Positions 1-8,057 of a stretch of 64,000 nucleotides of DNA are shown here, piece after piece. Numbering within the stretch: the first letter of the stretch is position 1; every line of letters starts with the position of its first letter. The position numbers and the translations under genes are program-made. Origin of the DNA: Falsigemmobacter faecalis (GTDB taxonomy: Bacteria; Pseudomonadota; Alphaproteobacteria; Rhodobacterales; Rhodobacteraceae); assembly GCF_003863335.1 (NCBI RefSeq), contig NZ_RRAZ01000002.1:62001-126000 (forward strand), in the 5' to 3' direction. Under the pieces are notes generated by a model. That model had not been told where the DNA came from, made no database searches, and was given only the letters and a program-made list of their open reading frames with translations.

Positions 1-1576
1 GCATGGCGCGGGCGCGGCGCAGCAGGGCCGGATCGCCCGGCGTGACCTTCTGCGCAAAGGCCGCCGCAGGCAGGGCCCGCAGCAAGAGACGGCTGCGGCT
101 GCGCGGGGCGTGATCGCCCCCGGCCTCACTGGCGGCCAGCGCGGAAAGATCGGCCAGCATCGCAAGGCGCAGATGCTCCAGCCGCCGCACCGGGCCTGCG
201 GGCCAGATCAGCGCGAAAAGACCCCAGGCCAGAACCGGGGCCGCCACCACGGCCAGCCCCTTGGCCAGAAGACCTGCGGGTTCCGCCAGAAAGGGGATCT
301 GCGGTTGCGAGAGCAGCAGGAACACCATGTGAAAATCAAGCGCCGCAATCCCCGTGCGGCGATGCGCGCTGAGAAACGGGCCGAGCAGCAGAAAGGGCAT
401 CATCATCGCGATCTGCCCCATCTCTGTGCTGACCAGAGGCCAGAGCAGAAGTTGACAGATCAGCATGGCCGCCACCGCCAGCACCTGGCCCAGCAGCACA
501 TGGCGCATGATCAGAACCGGCGTCTCAAAGGAGGAGAAAACCGAGATCATCACCGAAAGCCCCAGCAGCATGAAGGCCCCCGGCGCCCAGCCCGACAGCG
601 CCCAGCCAAGGCCAAAGATCAGGATCGCGCCAAAGGCGCGCAGCCCGGCCTCGCGTGCGCCGGCGGGATCGCTGTGCTGCGGCACCCTCAGCGGGGCCGG
701 AGCGGCGGCCTCAAGGGCGCGCAGCGAGAGGGCCAGATCGCTCAGGCCGGGATGGCCCTGGCAGAGCGCAAAAGCCGCCTCATCGCGGCCCTGTTCCAGG
801 TGATCGGCAAGGCGGTGCAGATCGCGCAGCGGCGCGGGCGGCGGGTTTTCACCCTCCAGCACCAGGGCGGTGCCCGCCAGCACCAGACGGCGGGCCGCGC
901 GCAAAGCCTGGCGCCCCGCGGCCGAACCTGCGCCATGCGCATCAAGGCTTTCATCCAGCGCCGCCAGTTTCGCCAGCAAAACCTGGGCTTCGGCATCCGG
1001 CATCGGACCGGCGGCGCGGGCGCGCAGGATGCGGGCCACATGGCGGCGCACCCTGCCCTGCAGCCCGTCCGCCGCCCGCCCCGGCGCAAAGGCCTGGGCG
1101 ATCAGCGTGCCGACCAGCACGCCCAGCAGCACCGTCGCCAGCCTGTCCGCACCAAGCGCAAGCACCTGCTCGGGCCGACCCACATCAATCAGCGCCACCA
1201 GCGAGGCGGAATAGCCGGCAAGTGCAATGCCATAGCCCGGAATCCCGCGCCGCAGGCCCGCGCCCCAGGTGCAAAGCCCGATCCAAAGCGCCAGCGCCGT
1301 CACCATCAGGCTGATCTCAATCTGGCTCAACAGCACGAGGCAGATCCCGACCCCGGTGCCGATCACGGTGCCCAGAAAACGAAAGGCGCTTTTCTCAAAG
1401 ACCTGACCGCGCAGCGGCTGCGCTGCCGCCCAGACCGACATGCCCGCCCATTGCGGATGCTCCAGCCCGAGGATCTGGGCCAGAAACAGCGCGATGCAGC
1501 AGCCGATGGCCGTGCGAAAGCCCATGCTGAGCCGGGCGGGATCGAACCCGAGGGCACTCAGAGGGGGTCTCAGCAT
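1..1576 (-). CDS. FUSC family inner-membrane efflux protein (C-terminus cut by window edge)
   Basis: The frame is open from an ATG at 1576 down to the window edge, about 525 codons. It encodes an N-terminal block of hydrophobic segments (TAIGCCIALFLAQ, then FLGTVIGTGVGICLVLL), a long soluble middle region, and a second hydrophobic block (GAILIFGLGWALSG onward). This two-half plan is that of the FUSC/fusaric acid resistance/AaeB family, inner-membrane pumps often linked to aromatic-acid efflux. A GGAAAGGA ribosome site lies 5 bases upstream of the start. The gene follows a MarR gene on the same strand, which suggests inducible efflux. The substrate cannot be read from the sequence. Confidence 0.8.
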   Translation of the reverse strand, partial: MLRPPLSALGFDPARLSMGFRTAIGCCIALFLAQILGLEHPQWAGMSVWAAAQPLRGQVFEKSAFRFLGTVIGTGVGICLVLLSQIEISLMVTALALWIGLCTWGAGLRRGIPGYGIALAGYSASLVALIDVGRPEQVLALGADRLATVLLGVLVGTLIAQAFAPGRAADGLQGRVRRHVARILRARAAGPMPDAEAQVLLAKLAALDESLDAHGAGSAAGRQALRAARRLVLAGTALVLEGENPPPAPLRDLHRLADHLEQGRDEAAFALCQGHPGLSDLALSLRALEAAAPAPLRVPQHSDPAGAREAGLRAFGAILIFGLGWALSGWAPGAFMLLGLSVMISVFSSFETPVLIMRHVLLGQVLAVAAMLICQLLLWPLVSTEMGQIAMMMPFLLLGPFLSAHRRTGIAALDFHMVFLLLSQPQIPFLAEPAGLLAKGLAVVAAPVLAWGLFALIWPAGPVRRLEHLRLAMLADLSALAASEAGGDHAPRSRSRLLLRALPAAAFAQKVTPGDPALLRRARAM

Positions 1577-1640
1577 GGCTCATCCTTTCCGCGCGCATCC
1601 GAATGATGCTGCCTCCCGCGACTCAGGTTGCGGGAGGGTC

Positions 1641-1676
1641 TCTTTCAAATAGGTGATCAGTCATGCGTTTGAAAGA
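1641..1676. promoter_or_regulatory. 9-bp inverted repeat upstream of the FUSC gene, candidate MarR operator
   Basis: TCTTTCAAA (1641-1649) is mirrored by TTTGAAAGA (1668-1676) across an 18-base spacer, about 65 bases upstream of the efflux gene and downstream of marR. Position and symmetry suit a regulator site, but binding is an inference. Confidence 0.45.
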
Positions 1677-1751
1677 TGGGATATACCAGATGCGACTGAA
1701 ATGCAGAGAGGATGCCCATTTTTATGGCATGTGGTCGCGGAAATGGCCAGG

Positions 1752-1766
1752 ATGACGCAGCGTCAT
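1752..1766. promoter_or_regulatory. Perfect 15-bp palindrome in the marR-FUSC gap
   Basis: ATGACGC-A-GCGTCAT is a perfect palindrome with a single central base. Such a structure cannot form a hairpin loop well and is more like a dimer-protein binding site. It lies between the end of marR and the start of the FUSC gene. Confidence 0.4.
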
Positions 1767-1828
1767 ATTTCGTGATGCCAAAGTGACCCGAAATCAAAAT
1801 AACTGATATGTCATTCTCTTTTCGCCCA

Positions 1829-2302
1829 TCAGCAGGAGGTCTCTTCTGCTTCAGGCCCCTCTGCGGGAAGATCTTCAATGCGCGCGCGGACCTGGCTCAG
1901 CCATTCCAGCATCAGGTTCAGCTCTGCATCTGACCGCTGGCGCAGCAGATGGAGGTCAATCGGCAATACCACATCCAGAATGCGCGCCGCCATCTCGCGG
2001 CCCTGATCGGTCATCGACACGATCCGGCTGCGGGCGTCCTGGGGGTCAGGGTCGCGATGCGTCAGGCCCGCGGCCTCCATCTCGCGCAACAGCCGCACAA
2101 GCCCTGAGCGTTCCAGCCCCATGCGGTCGGCCAGCACCGACTGCGGCACCCCCTCGCCCGAGCGGTTGAGGTTATCGAGCACCGCCCATTGCCCGTCCGA
2201 GATCCCCAGCGTCACCGCATGACGCGTCAGCGCGCGCCGCCAGACCCGGGCGACGGCGAACATCTCCCGTCCGAAACGCGAGCGGATGTCTTCTTCGGGC
2301 AT
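1829..2302 (-). CDS. MarR family transcriptional regulator
   Basis: 157 residues, normal MarR length. A winged helix-turn-helix spans about residues 35-100 (DGQWAVLDNL, then LADRMGLERSGLVRLLREME and the wing region RDPDPQDARSRIVSMTDQG), flanked by dimerisation helices. The wing signature D-x-R-S-R is typical of MarR repressors that sense phenolic or aromatic acids. GGGGAG lies about 10 bases before the ATG. The FUSC efflux gene follows 252 bases downstream on the same strand, so it is the likely target. The ligand is unknown. Confidence 0.85.
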   Translation of the reverse strand: MPEEDIRSRFGREMFAVARVWRRALTRHAVTLGISDGQWAVLDNLNRSGEGVPQSVLADRMGLERSGLVRLLREMEAAGLTHRDPDPQDARSRIVSMTDQGREMAARILDVVLPIDLHLLRQRSDAELNLMLEWLSQVRARIEDLPAEGPEAEETSC

Positions 2303-2344
2303 GTTCAGTCTCTCCCCAGGCCGTGAAACAGGCCTCAGGGGTAA

Positions 2345-2382
2345 CGGAAAACGGGCGCGGAGGAAATCTCCCGCGCCCGTCC
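2345..2382 (-). terminator. Rho-independent terminator of the liv operon
   Basis: The 10-bp stem ACGGGCGCGG (2351-2360) / CCGCGCCCGT (2371-2380) has a 10-base loop. On the minus strand it is followed by TTTT, directly downstream of the last liv gene. Confidence 0.75.
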
Positions 2383-2406
2383 TTTATCGTTCCGGCTGAG
2401 ATCGCC

Positions 2407-3414
2407 TCAGGTCTCGGTGCGATAGCCGAGTTTCTGGCCGAGTTTTGAGGCGTAGAACTCGCCGATCAGACCGCGGCGGAAGATCAGCACGCAGACCATG
2501 AACACCAGACCCGTCAGGATCGTCACCGGGAAGCTGGAGGTGGCGAGATAGTTCTGCAGCGTCACCACGATGCCCGCGCCAAAGAAAGGCCCCGTCAGCG
2601 TGGCGATCCCGCCCAGAAGCGTCATCAGCACCACTTCGCCCGACATCTGCCAGGACACATCCGTCAGGGTCGCTGATTGAAAGACCAGCGATTTCAGACC
2701 CCCGGCAAGACCCGCAAGGGCTGCCGACATCACGAAAGCGCCCAGCTTGTAGCTGACCACCGAATAGCCCAGCGAAATCGCGCGGTTCTCATTCTCGCGG
2801 ATCGACTTCAGGATCATCCCGAAGGGCGAATTCACGAAGCGCCAGATCACCAGAAGGCCCAGCATCACCACGGCAAAGACGAAGTAATACATATTCATCG
2901 TCGGCCCGAGATCGATCACCCCGAAAAGATGGCCGCGCGGCACCGACTGAATGCCGTCCTCGCCATGGGTGAAGGGCGACTGCAGGCAGAAGAAGAAGAA
3001 CATCTGCGACAGCGCCAGGGTAATCATGGTGAAATAAATCCCCGTGCGGCGCAGCGCGATCAGCCCGATCACCAGCCCGATCAGCGCCGCCCCCGTCATG
3101 CCGATCAGCAAAGCCAGCTCCGGCGTAAAGCCCCAGACTTTGGCGGCATGGGCGGTAAAATAGGCCGCCCCCCCGAAGAAGGCCGCATGGCCAAAGGACA
3201 AAAGCCCGGTATAGCCCAGCAGCAGGTTGAAGGCTGAGGCAAAAAGCGCAAAGCACATCAGCTTCATCACAAAGATCGGATAGGCGAACCAGGGCGCAAA
3301 GATCAGGCCAAGGATCATCAGCCCGACAATCACCAGGCGGATGGTGGGTGCTTTGGGATGCAGCTGAACGGTGCCTTCCTCAGCGCCCGCGGAATGAGCA
3401 GCTCCATGTGCCAT
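2407..3414 (-). CDS. livM: Branched-chain-type ABC transporter permease LivM
   Basis: Second permease of a Liv-type importer, about 335 residues with 8-10 membrane segments. It carries the family core GYTGLLSFGHAAFFGGAAY near residue 65 and SIRENENRAISLGY, both diagnostic of LivM. I chose the ATG at 3414 because it sits just after the LivH stop with AAGGA 8 bases upstream; an in-frame upstream start at 3432 would add six residues inside livH. It is the last gene of the operon SBP-livG-livF-livH-livM and is followed by a terminator. The substrate is probably a hydrophobic amino acid or an aromatic or aliphatic acid. Confidence 0.88.
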   Translation of the reverse strand: MAHGAAHSAGAEEGTVQLHPKAPTIRLVIVGLMILGLIFAPWFAYPIFVMKLMCFALFASAFNLLLGYTGLLSFGHAAFFGGAAYFTAHAAKVWGFTPELALLIGMTGAALIGLVIGLIALRRTGIYFTMITLALSQMFFFFCLQSPFTHGEDGIQSVPRGHLFGVIDLGPTMNMYYFVFAVVMLGLLVIWRFVNSPFGMILKSIRENENRAISLGYSVVSYKLGAFVMSAALAGLAGGLKSLVFQSATLTDVSWQMSGEVVLMTLLGGIATLTGPFFGAGIVVTLQNYLATSSFPVTILTGLVFMVCVLIFRRGLIGEFYASKLGQKLGYRTET

Positions 3415-3415
3415 G

Positions 3416-4303
3416 TTACACATCCTTCCCAAAAAGACCCGCCGGGCGCAGGATCAGAACAATCGCCATGATGACGAAGATCACGATATTGGAGGCCTCG
3501 GGGTAGAAGACCTTGGTCAGCCCCTCGGCGATGCCCAGGAGATAACCGGTGACGATGGCCCCCATGATAGAGCCCATGCCGCCCACAACGACCACCGCAA
3601 AGACCACGATGATGATCTGCGTGCCCATCAACGGCGAGACCTGGTAGACCGGGGCCGCCAGCACGCCCGCGATCGCCGCAAGGCCCGCGCCAAGCGCATA
3701 GGTCAGCGTCAGCAGCAGCGGCACATTGATGCCGAAGTTCTGCACCAGAACCGGATTTTCCGTGGCGGCCCGCAGGGTTGCGCCAAGGCGGGTCTTTTCA
3801 ATCAAAGCCCAGACCGAAAGGCAGATCACCAGCGAGGCGACAACCACCCAGCCGCGATAGATCGGCAGCACCATGAAGCCAAGGTTCACCACCCCGGTCA
3901 GGGCCGCAGGCGCGGGATAGGGTTTGCCGGAGGCACCGAAGAAGTAGCGGAAGGTGCCTTCAATCACCAGGGCCAGGCCGAAGGTGAAGAGAAGCCCGTA
4001 AAGGTGATCGAGCTTGTAAAGCCGCGCCAGCATGGTCCGCTCAACAAAAGCCGCCACAATCCCCACGATCAGCGGCGAAAGCGCCAGCGCCACCCAATAG
4101 CTGATCCCGCCCGACTGCAGCAGCAGAAGCGCCGCAAAAGCGCCCAGCATATATTGCGCGCCATGGGCAAAGTTGATGACCCGCAACAGGCCAAAGATCA
4201 CCGCCAGCCCCAGCGAGAGCAGCGCATAGAACGAGCCGTTGATCAGGCCCAGCAGCAGCTGCCCCATCAGGGCCTGGATCGGAATGCCAAAAATCATCGT
4301 CAT
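3416..4303 (-). CDS. livH: Branched-chain-type ABC transporter permease LivH
   Basis: 295 residues, with the LivH hallmarks GLINGSFYALLSLGLAVIFG at the N-terminus and RVINFAHGAQYMLGAF shortly after, then G-G-M-G-S near the C-terminus. It pairs with LivM to form the membrane channel. The ATG lies one base after the livF stop, so translation is probably coupled. The gene ends two bases before the chosen livM start. Confidence 0.9.
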   Translation of the reverse strand: MTMIFGIPIQALMGQLLLGLINGSFYALLSLGLAVIFGLLRVINFAHGAQYMLGAFAALLLLQSGGISYWVALALSPLIVGIVAAFVERTMLARLYKLDHLYGLLFTFGLALVIEGTFRYFFGASGKPYPAPAALTGVVNLGFMVLPIYRGWVVVASLVICLSVWALIEKTRLGATLRAATENPVLVQNFGINVPLLLTLTYALGAGLAAIAGVLAAPVYQVSPLMGTQIIIVVFAVVVVGGMGSIMGAIVTGYLLGIAEGLTKVFYPEASNIVIFVIMAIVLILRPAGLFGKDV

Positions 4304-4304
4304 C

Positions 4305-5006
4305 TCAGACCCCCAGCTCGCGGTTCAGCATGCCCATCTGAGCTGCCAGTTCACTGACGGGGAATTCAGCGGTCATCTGCCCGTGATCCATCAGATAAAA
4401 GCGGTCCGCGACCTGAGCGGCAAAGCGGAAGTTCTGCTCGACCAGCACCACGGTCATGCCGCGTTTCTTCAGCTGCACCAGCACCTCGCCGATGCGCTGG
4501 ATGATGACCGGGGCCAGCCCCTCCGTCGGCTCATCCAGCAGGATGCAGCGCGCGCCGGTGCGCAGAATGCGCGCCATGGCCAGCATCTGCTGCTCGCCGC
4601 CCGAAAGCTTGGTGCCGGGGGAATTGCGGCGCTCTTCGAGGTTGGGGAACAGATCATAGATCTCGCGCAGCGGCATGCCGCCACCCGCCACAACCGGGGG
4701 AAGCATCAGGTTTTCTTCGACTGAGAGGGTGGCGAAAATCCCGCGCTCTTCGGGCACATAACCGATGCCGGTATGGGCCACGCGGTGCAAAGGCGTGGTG
4801 ATCAGATCTTTGCCCGCGAAGGTGATCTCACCGGTACGCTTTCTCAGGTTGCCCATGATGGTGCGCAAAGTGGTGGTTTTACCCATGCCGTTGCGGCCGA
4901 GAATACAGATCATCTCGCCTTCGGCGACATGCATATTCACGCCGTGCAACACATGGCTTTCGCCATACCAGGCTTCGACATTTTTCAGTTCCAGAAGGGG
5001 TTTCAT
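4305..5006 (-). CDS. livF: Branched-chain-type ABC transporter ATPase LivF
   Basis: 233 residues. Walker A is GRNGMGKTTT (about residues 37-46), the signature LSGGEQQMLAMARIL, Walker B CILLDEPTEGLAP, and the H-loop VLVEQNF. GLAP after Walker B and VEQN are typical of LivF. The start overlaps the livG stop by one base (TGATG). It acts as a heterodimer with LivG on the cytoplasmic side of LivHM. Confidence 0.92.
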   Translation of the reverse strand: MKPLLELKNVEAWYGESHVLHGVNMHVAEGEMICILGRNGMGKTTTLRTIMGNLRKRTGEITFAGKDLITTPLHRVAHTGIGYVPEERGIFATLSVEENLMLPPVVAGGGMPLREIYDLFPNLEERRNSPGTKLSGGEQQMLAMARILRTGARCILLDEPTEGLAPVIIQRIGEVLVQLKKRGMTVVLVEQNFRFAAQVADRFYLMDHGQMTAEFPVSELAAQMGMLNRELGV

Positions 5007-5782
5007 CAGGCTTCGACCCCCATATAAGCTGTGCGCACGCGGGCATCCTGTGACACGGTTGCGTAATCGCCCTCGGCGATGATTTCACCGCGCTGCAGCA
5101 CGGTGACATGGTGGCAGATATCGGCCACAACGCTCAGGTTATGCTCAACCATCAGCACGGCGCGGGTTTTGGCGACATTGCGGATGATATCGGCGACCAT
5201 GGCCACATCTTCGCGCCCCATCCCCGCCATCGGCTCATCAAGCAGCAGCACCTGCGGATCCAGCGCGAGGGTGGTCGCGATCTCCAGCACGCGCTTGCGG
5301 CCGTAGGACAGATCCGCCGCGCGGCGGTCGCGCCAGGGCGAGAGGCCGAGTTCGGCGATCAGCTCATCCGCGCGCGGATCGAGCGTTTCCAGCGATGAAA
5401 GCGGCTTCCAGAACTGCGTTGCCAGCCCGTTCGGGCGCTGAAGCGCCACGCGCAGATTTTCCAGCACCGTCAGATGCGGAAAAACGGCGGAAATCTGAAA
5501 GGAGCGCACCATGCCCATGCGGGCGACGCGGTCGGGTTTCATTTTGGTGATGTCCTGGCCCAGCAGCGTAATCTCGCCACGCGTAGGCTGCAGGAATTTA
5601 GTCAAGAGGTTGAAAACGGTCGTTTTTCCCGCGCCGTTCGGTCCAATCAGGGCATGGATCTGCGCATGGTGCAGATCAAGATTCACATTATTCACCGCGG
5701 TGAAACCTGCGAAATCTTTGCCCAGTCCCCGCGCGGAAAGCACCACGCGCGGCCCGTCAGCCTGGGGGGTGGCGTATGTCAT
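5006..5782 (-). CDS. livG: Branched-chain-type ABC transporter ATPase LivG
   Basis: 258 residues. Walker A is GPNGAGKTTVFNLL, the signature LSYGRKRVLEIATTLA, Walker B VLLLDEPMAGM, and the H-loop MVEHNLSVV. YG in place of GG in the signature is normal for LivG. It is separated from the upstream binding-protein gene by 94 bases holding a GC-rich hairpin, so its expression may be lower than that of the binding protein. Confidence 0.92.
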   Translation of the reverse strand: MTYATPQADGPRVVLSARGLGKDFAGFTAVNNVNLDLHHAQIHALIGPNGAGKTTVFNLLTKFLQPTRGEITLLGQDITKMKPDRVARMGMVRSFQISAVFPHLTVLENLRVALQRPNGLATQFWKPLSSLETLDPRADELIAELGLSPWRDRRAADLSYGRKRVLEIATTLALDPQVLLLDEPMAGMGREDVAMVADIIRNVAKTRAVLMVEHNLSVVADICHHVTVLQRGEIIAEGDYATVSQDARVRTAYMGVEA

Positions 5783-5839
5783 TTCAGTCCCCGTCCGTGA
5801 AGTTTCTCTGTTGGGTCCGGCCTGTCGCCCGGACCAGGC

Positions 5840-5867
5840 GGAGGGGCCGCGCAGGCGCGCCCCCTCC
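5840..5867 (-). terminator. GC-rich hairpin between the binding-protein gene and livG
   Basis: GGAGGGG and CCCCTCC arms with an inner GCGC pairing form a strong hairpin in the 94-base gap. No long T-run follows. It probably stabilises the upstream message or partly terminates it, a common arrangement after solute-binding-protein genes. Confidence 0.5.
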
Positions 5868-5876
5868 GGATCAGTC

Positions 5877-7076
5877 TCAGTTGGTGGCCGGGCAGCCCGA
5901 GTTTTCGAACGTCATGAAGGCGGTCTCAGCCGGGATGGTGGCTTTGACGGTGTAATAATCCCAGGGCGTGTCGCTCTCGCCGGGCTTTTTCACTTCCATG
6001 AGGTAAACATCGGTGATCATCCGGCCGTTCGGCAGCACTTTGCCGTTGCGGGCGAAAACATCGCTGACGGGCAGTTCATGCATCTTTTTGGCAACCGCTT
6101 CGGTCTCATCGGTGCCTGCAGCCTCAATCGCCTTCAGATAGGACATGACGGCGGAATAGGTGCCGGCATGAATCATGTTCGGCATCGCGCCGGTGCGCTC
6201 AAAGAAGCGCTTGCCGAATTCGCGGCTTTCGTCGTCGCGGTTCCAGTAGAAGCTTTCCACGAGGTTCAGCCCCTGCGCCGAGTCGAGCCCGATGCCGTTG
6301 ACTTCCGCCAGGGTGAAGAGCAGCGCTGCGATTTTCTGGCCCCCGGCGGTGATGCCGAATTCCGCCGCCTGTTTGATGGCGTTCTGGGTGTCCATTCCGG
6401 CGTTGGCCATGCCCACAACCTTCGCGCCCGAGGCCTGCGCCTGCAGCAGGAAGGACGAATAATCCGTGGTCGCCAGCGGGTGACGGACCGAGCCGAGCAC
6501 TTTACCGCCGTTCGAATTCACGAAATTCGAGGTCTGCTCTTCCAGCGAATAGCCAAAAGCGTAGTCTGCGGTCAGGAAGTACCAGCTGTCGCCGCCTTCC
6601 TGCACCAGCGCGCCGCCGACGCCGGTCGCCAGCGCGTGGGTGTCATAGGCCCAGTGGAAGCCATAGGGCGAGCACTGCGCACCGGTCAGCTCGGTGGTGG
6701 CCGCACCGGTGTTGATGGTGATCTTTTTGGCCTCTTTCGAGAGCGCCTGCACGGCCAGACCCACGGAAGACGAGGTCAGCTCCATGACCGCATCGACGCC
6801 TTCGGTGTCATACCATTTGCGCGCGATCGACGAGGCGATATCGGCTTTGTTCTGGTGGTCGGCGGTGATCACCTCAACCGGCACACCCAGCACGGTGCCG
6901 CCGAAATCTTCCGCCGCCATCCGGGCCGCTTCATAAGAGAATTTACCGCCGAAATCAGCATAAACGCCCGACTGGTCGTTCAGGATACCGATTTTCACGC
7001 TGCCATTGCTGGCCTCAGCAAAGGCGGCACCGGACAGAGCCAGCAGTGCAGTGGTCGAAATCAAAAAGTGACGCAT
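5877..7076 (-). CDS. Liv-type ABC transporter substrate-binding protein
   Basis: 399 residues with a Sec signal peptide ending near AFA-EAS (about residue 20) and a Peripla_BP_6 type I fold (VKIGILNDQSGVYADFGG at the start of the mature protein). A second cysteine pair (QCSP, and GCP near the end) may form a disulfide. It is the first gene of the liv operon with a good GGGAGGG ribosome site. The family includes proteins for branched-chain amino acids and for aromatic acids, and I cannot assign the ligand. A hairpin-rich leader precedes it. Confidence 0.85.
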   Translation of the reverse strand: MRHFLISTTALLALSGAAFAEASNGSVKIGILNDQSGVYADFGGKFSYEAARMAAEDFGGTVLGVPVEVITADHQNKADIASSIARKWYDTEGVDAVMELTSSSVGLAVQALSKEAKKITINTGAATTELTGAQCSPYGFHWAYDTHALATGVGGALVQEGGDSWYFLTADYAFGYSLEEQTSNFVNSNGGKVLGSVRHPLATTDYSSFLLQAQASGAKVVGMANAGMDTQNAIKQAAEFGITAGGQKIAALLFTLAEVNGIGLDSAQGLNLVESFYWNRDDESREFGKRFFERTGAMPNMIHAGTYSAVMSYLKAIEAAGTDETEAVAKKMHELPVSDVFARNGKVLPNGRMITDVYLMEVKKPGESDTPWDYYTVKATIPAETAFMTFENSGCPATN

Positions 7077-7483
7077 GGATCGAATTCCCTCCCGAGGTCT
7101 TCACATAGGGCCACCCGTGCAGGCTCTTTTGGCCCGCGTCGGGCGCACAGTTTATCGCTCCCGGAACAGGTAGTTCCGGGATGGTCTTACAGGTCTAAAG
7201 TCTGTCAGCCTGAGCGGCGGGTCAGCCCGCTGCCGCAGGGGTCGTCTCCTCATCCGCCGCGTCCCCGGGGGGCCACAGGCGGTGTCGCCCTCCTCTTGGG
7301 CGACGGGTGATGATTACCACAGGCGGCTCATCCTCAAAGTAAATTCTCAAACATGAACGTACCGTCACTTTGCGCCGCAGGCCGGCAATCGCCCTGCGCC
7401 GGGGGCGATTGCGGCTCAGTGCACGCATAACGTGCAGATGCCTCGCAAAGGCAGAAAGCTGCCTTAAAAAACCGCAGTCGCCA
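7077..7483. other. 407-base intergenic region with several inverted repeats, no gene
   Basis: No coding frame here is convincing. The stretch holds perfect inverted repeats at 7160-7180 (CCCGGAAC arms), 7284-7304 (GTCGCCC arms), 7386-7411 (CAATCGCCC arms), 7420-7436 (TGCACG arms) and 7448-7465 (AAGGCAG arms). The first lies in the leader of the binding-protein gene. The last, followed by TTT on the minus strand, may be a weak terminator for the DUF454 gene. Confidence 0.5.
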
Positions 7484-7867
7484 TCAGTCCGGCCGGGTCA
7501 GCAGGAACAGCGCCGACAGCAGGATCGGAGCCGCCACCGCCACCGCCAGCCCAGCAGAGGGTCCGGCCATGCCCAGAAAGCCCGCATAGCCAAGCGTCAT
7601 GCCCAGAACGGCCGCCCCCTTGGCTTTGCGCGGCACGGCCCCGCGCAGACGCCAGGCCTGAAGCGGCGGCCCAAAGGTCGGATGGCGCAGCAGCCAGGCT
7701 TCAAGCCGTGGCGAAGAGCGGCCGAAAAACCAGGCCGCAAGGATCAGAAAAACGGTGGTCGGCATGACCGGCAGCACCGCCCCGATGATCCCCAATACCA
7801 GCATCAGACAGCCCAGCACAAACCAGGCAAAGCGCAGGGGCGGCGGAGTCCGTCGGGGCTCAGTCAT
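7484..7867 (-). CDS. DUF454 (YbaN-like) inner-membrane protein
   Basis: 127 residues from the ATG at 7867. It has the DUF454 signature: LGIIGAVLPVMPTTVFLILA, then FGRSSPRLEAWLLRHPTFGP and AVPRKAKGAAV, followed by two further hydrophobic segments. Function is unknown in the family. A longer in-frame start at 7984 gives a polar, atypical N-terminus, so I prefer the shorter form, although no strong ribosome site precedes it. Confidence 0.8.
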   Translation of the reverse strand: MTEPRRTPPPLRFAWFVLGCLMLVLGIIGAVLPVMPTTVFLILAAWFFGRSSPRLEAWLLRHPTFGPPLQAWRLRGAVPRKAKGAAVLGMTLGYAGFLGMAGPSAGLAVAVAAPILLSALFLLTRPD

Positions 7868-8057
7868 CTCAGGGCAGTCTCTCAGCGGGCGGTGGCCGCC
7901 CCTCTCTATATCAGGCCGCACCGTGCCTGCGCCTGCAAAAAGCGCAACATCCTGTGACAGGCGATGCGTCCCGCTCATCATCACAGTCGCAAACGGAATT
8001 TGCCTTTAGTTATCCGAGGGATCACTCTGCGCAGCGGAATTGAGACCAGGAATCGAA

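Noticed and set aside
110-1606. A 498-codon plus-strand frame opposite the FUSC gene
   Set aside because: Its protein is rich in Gln, Arg, His and Pro with no family likeness. The minus strand in a different frame encodes a membrane protein with clear FUSC segments and a ribosome site.
5511-7310. A 599-codon plus-strand frame opposite the Liv binding-protein and livG genes
   Set aside because: It is the antisense shadow of two well-supported minus-strand genes, and it has no recognisable domain or ribosome site.
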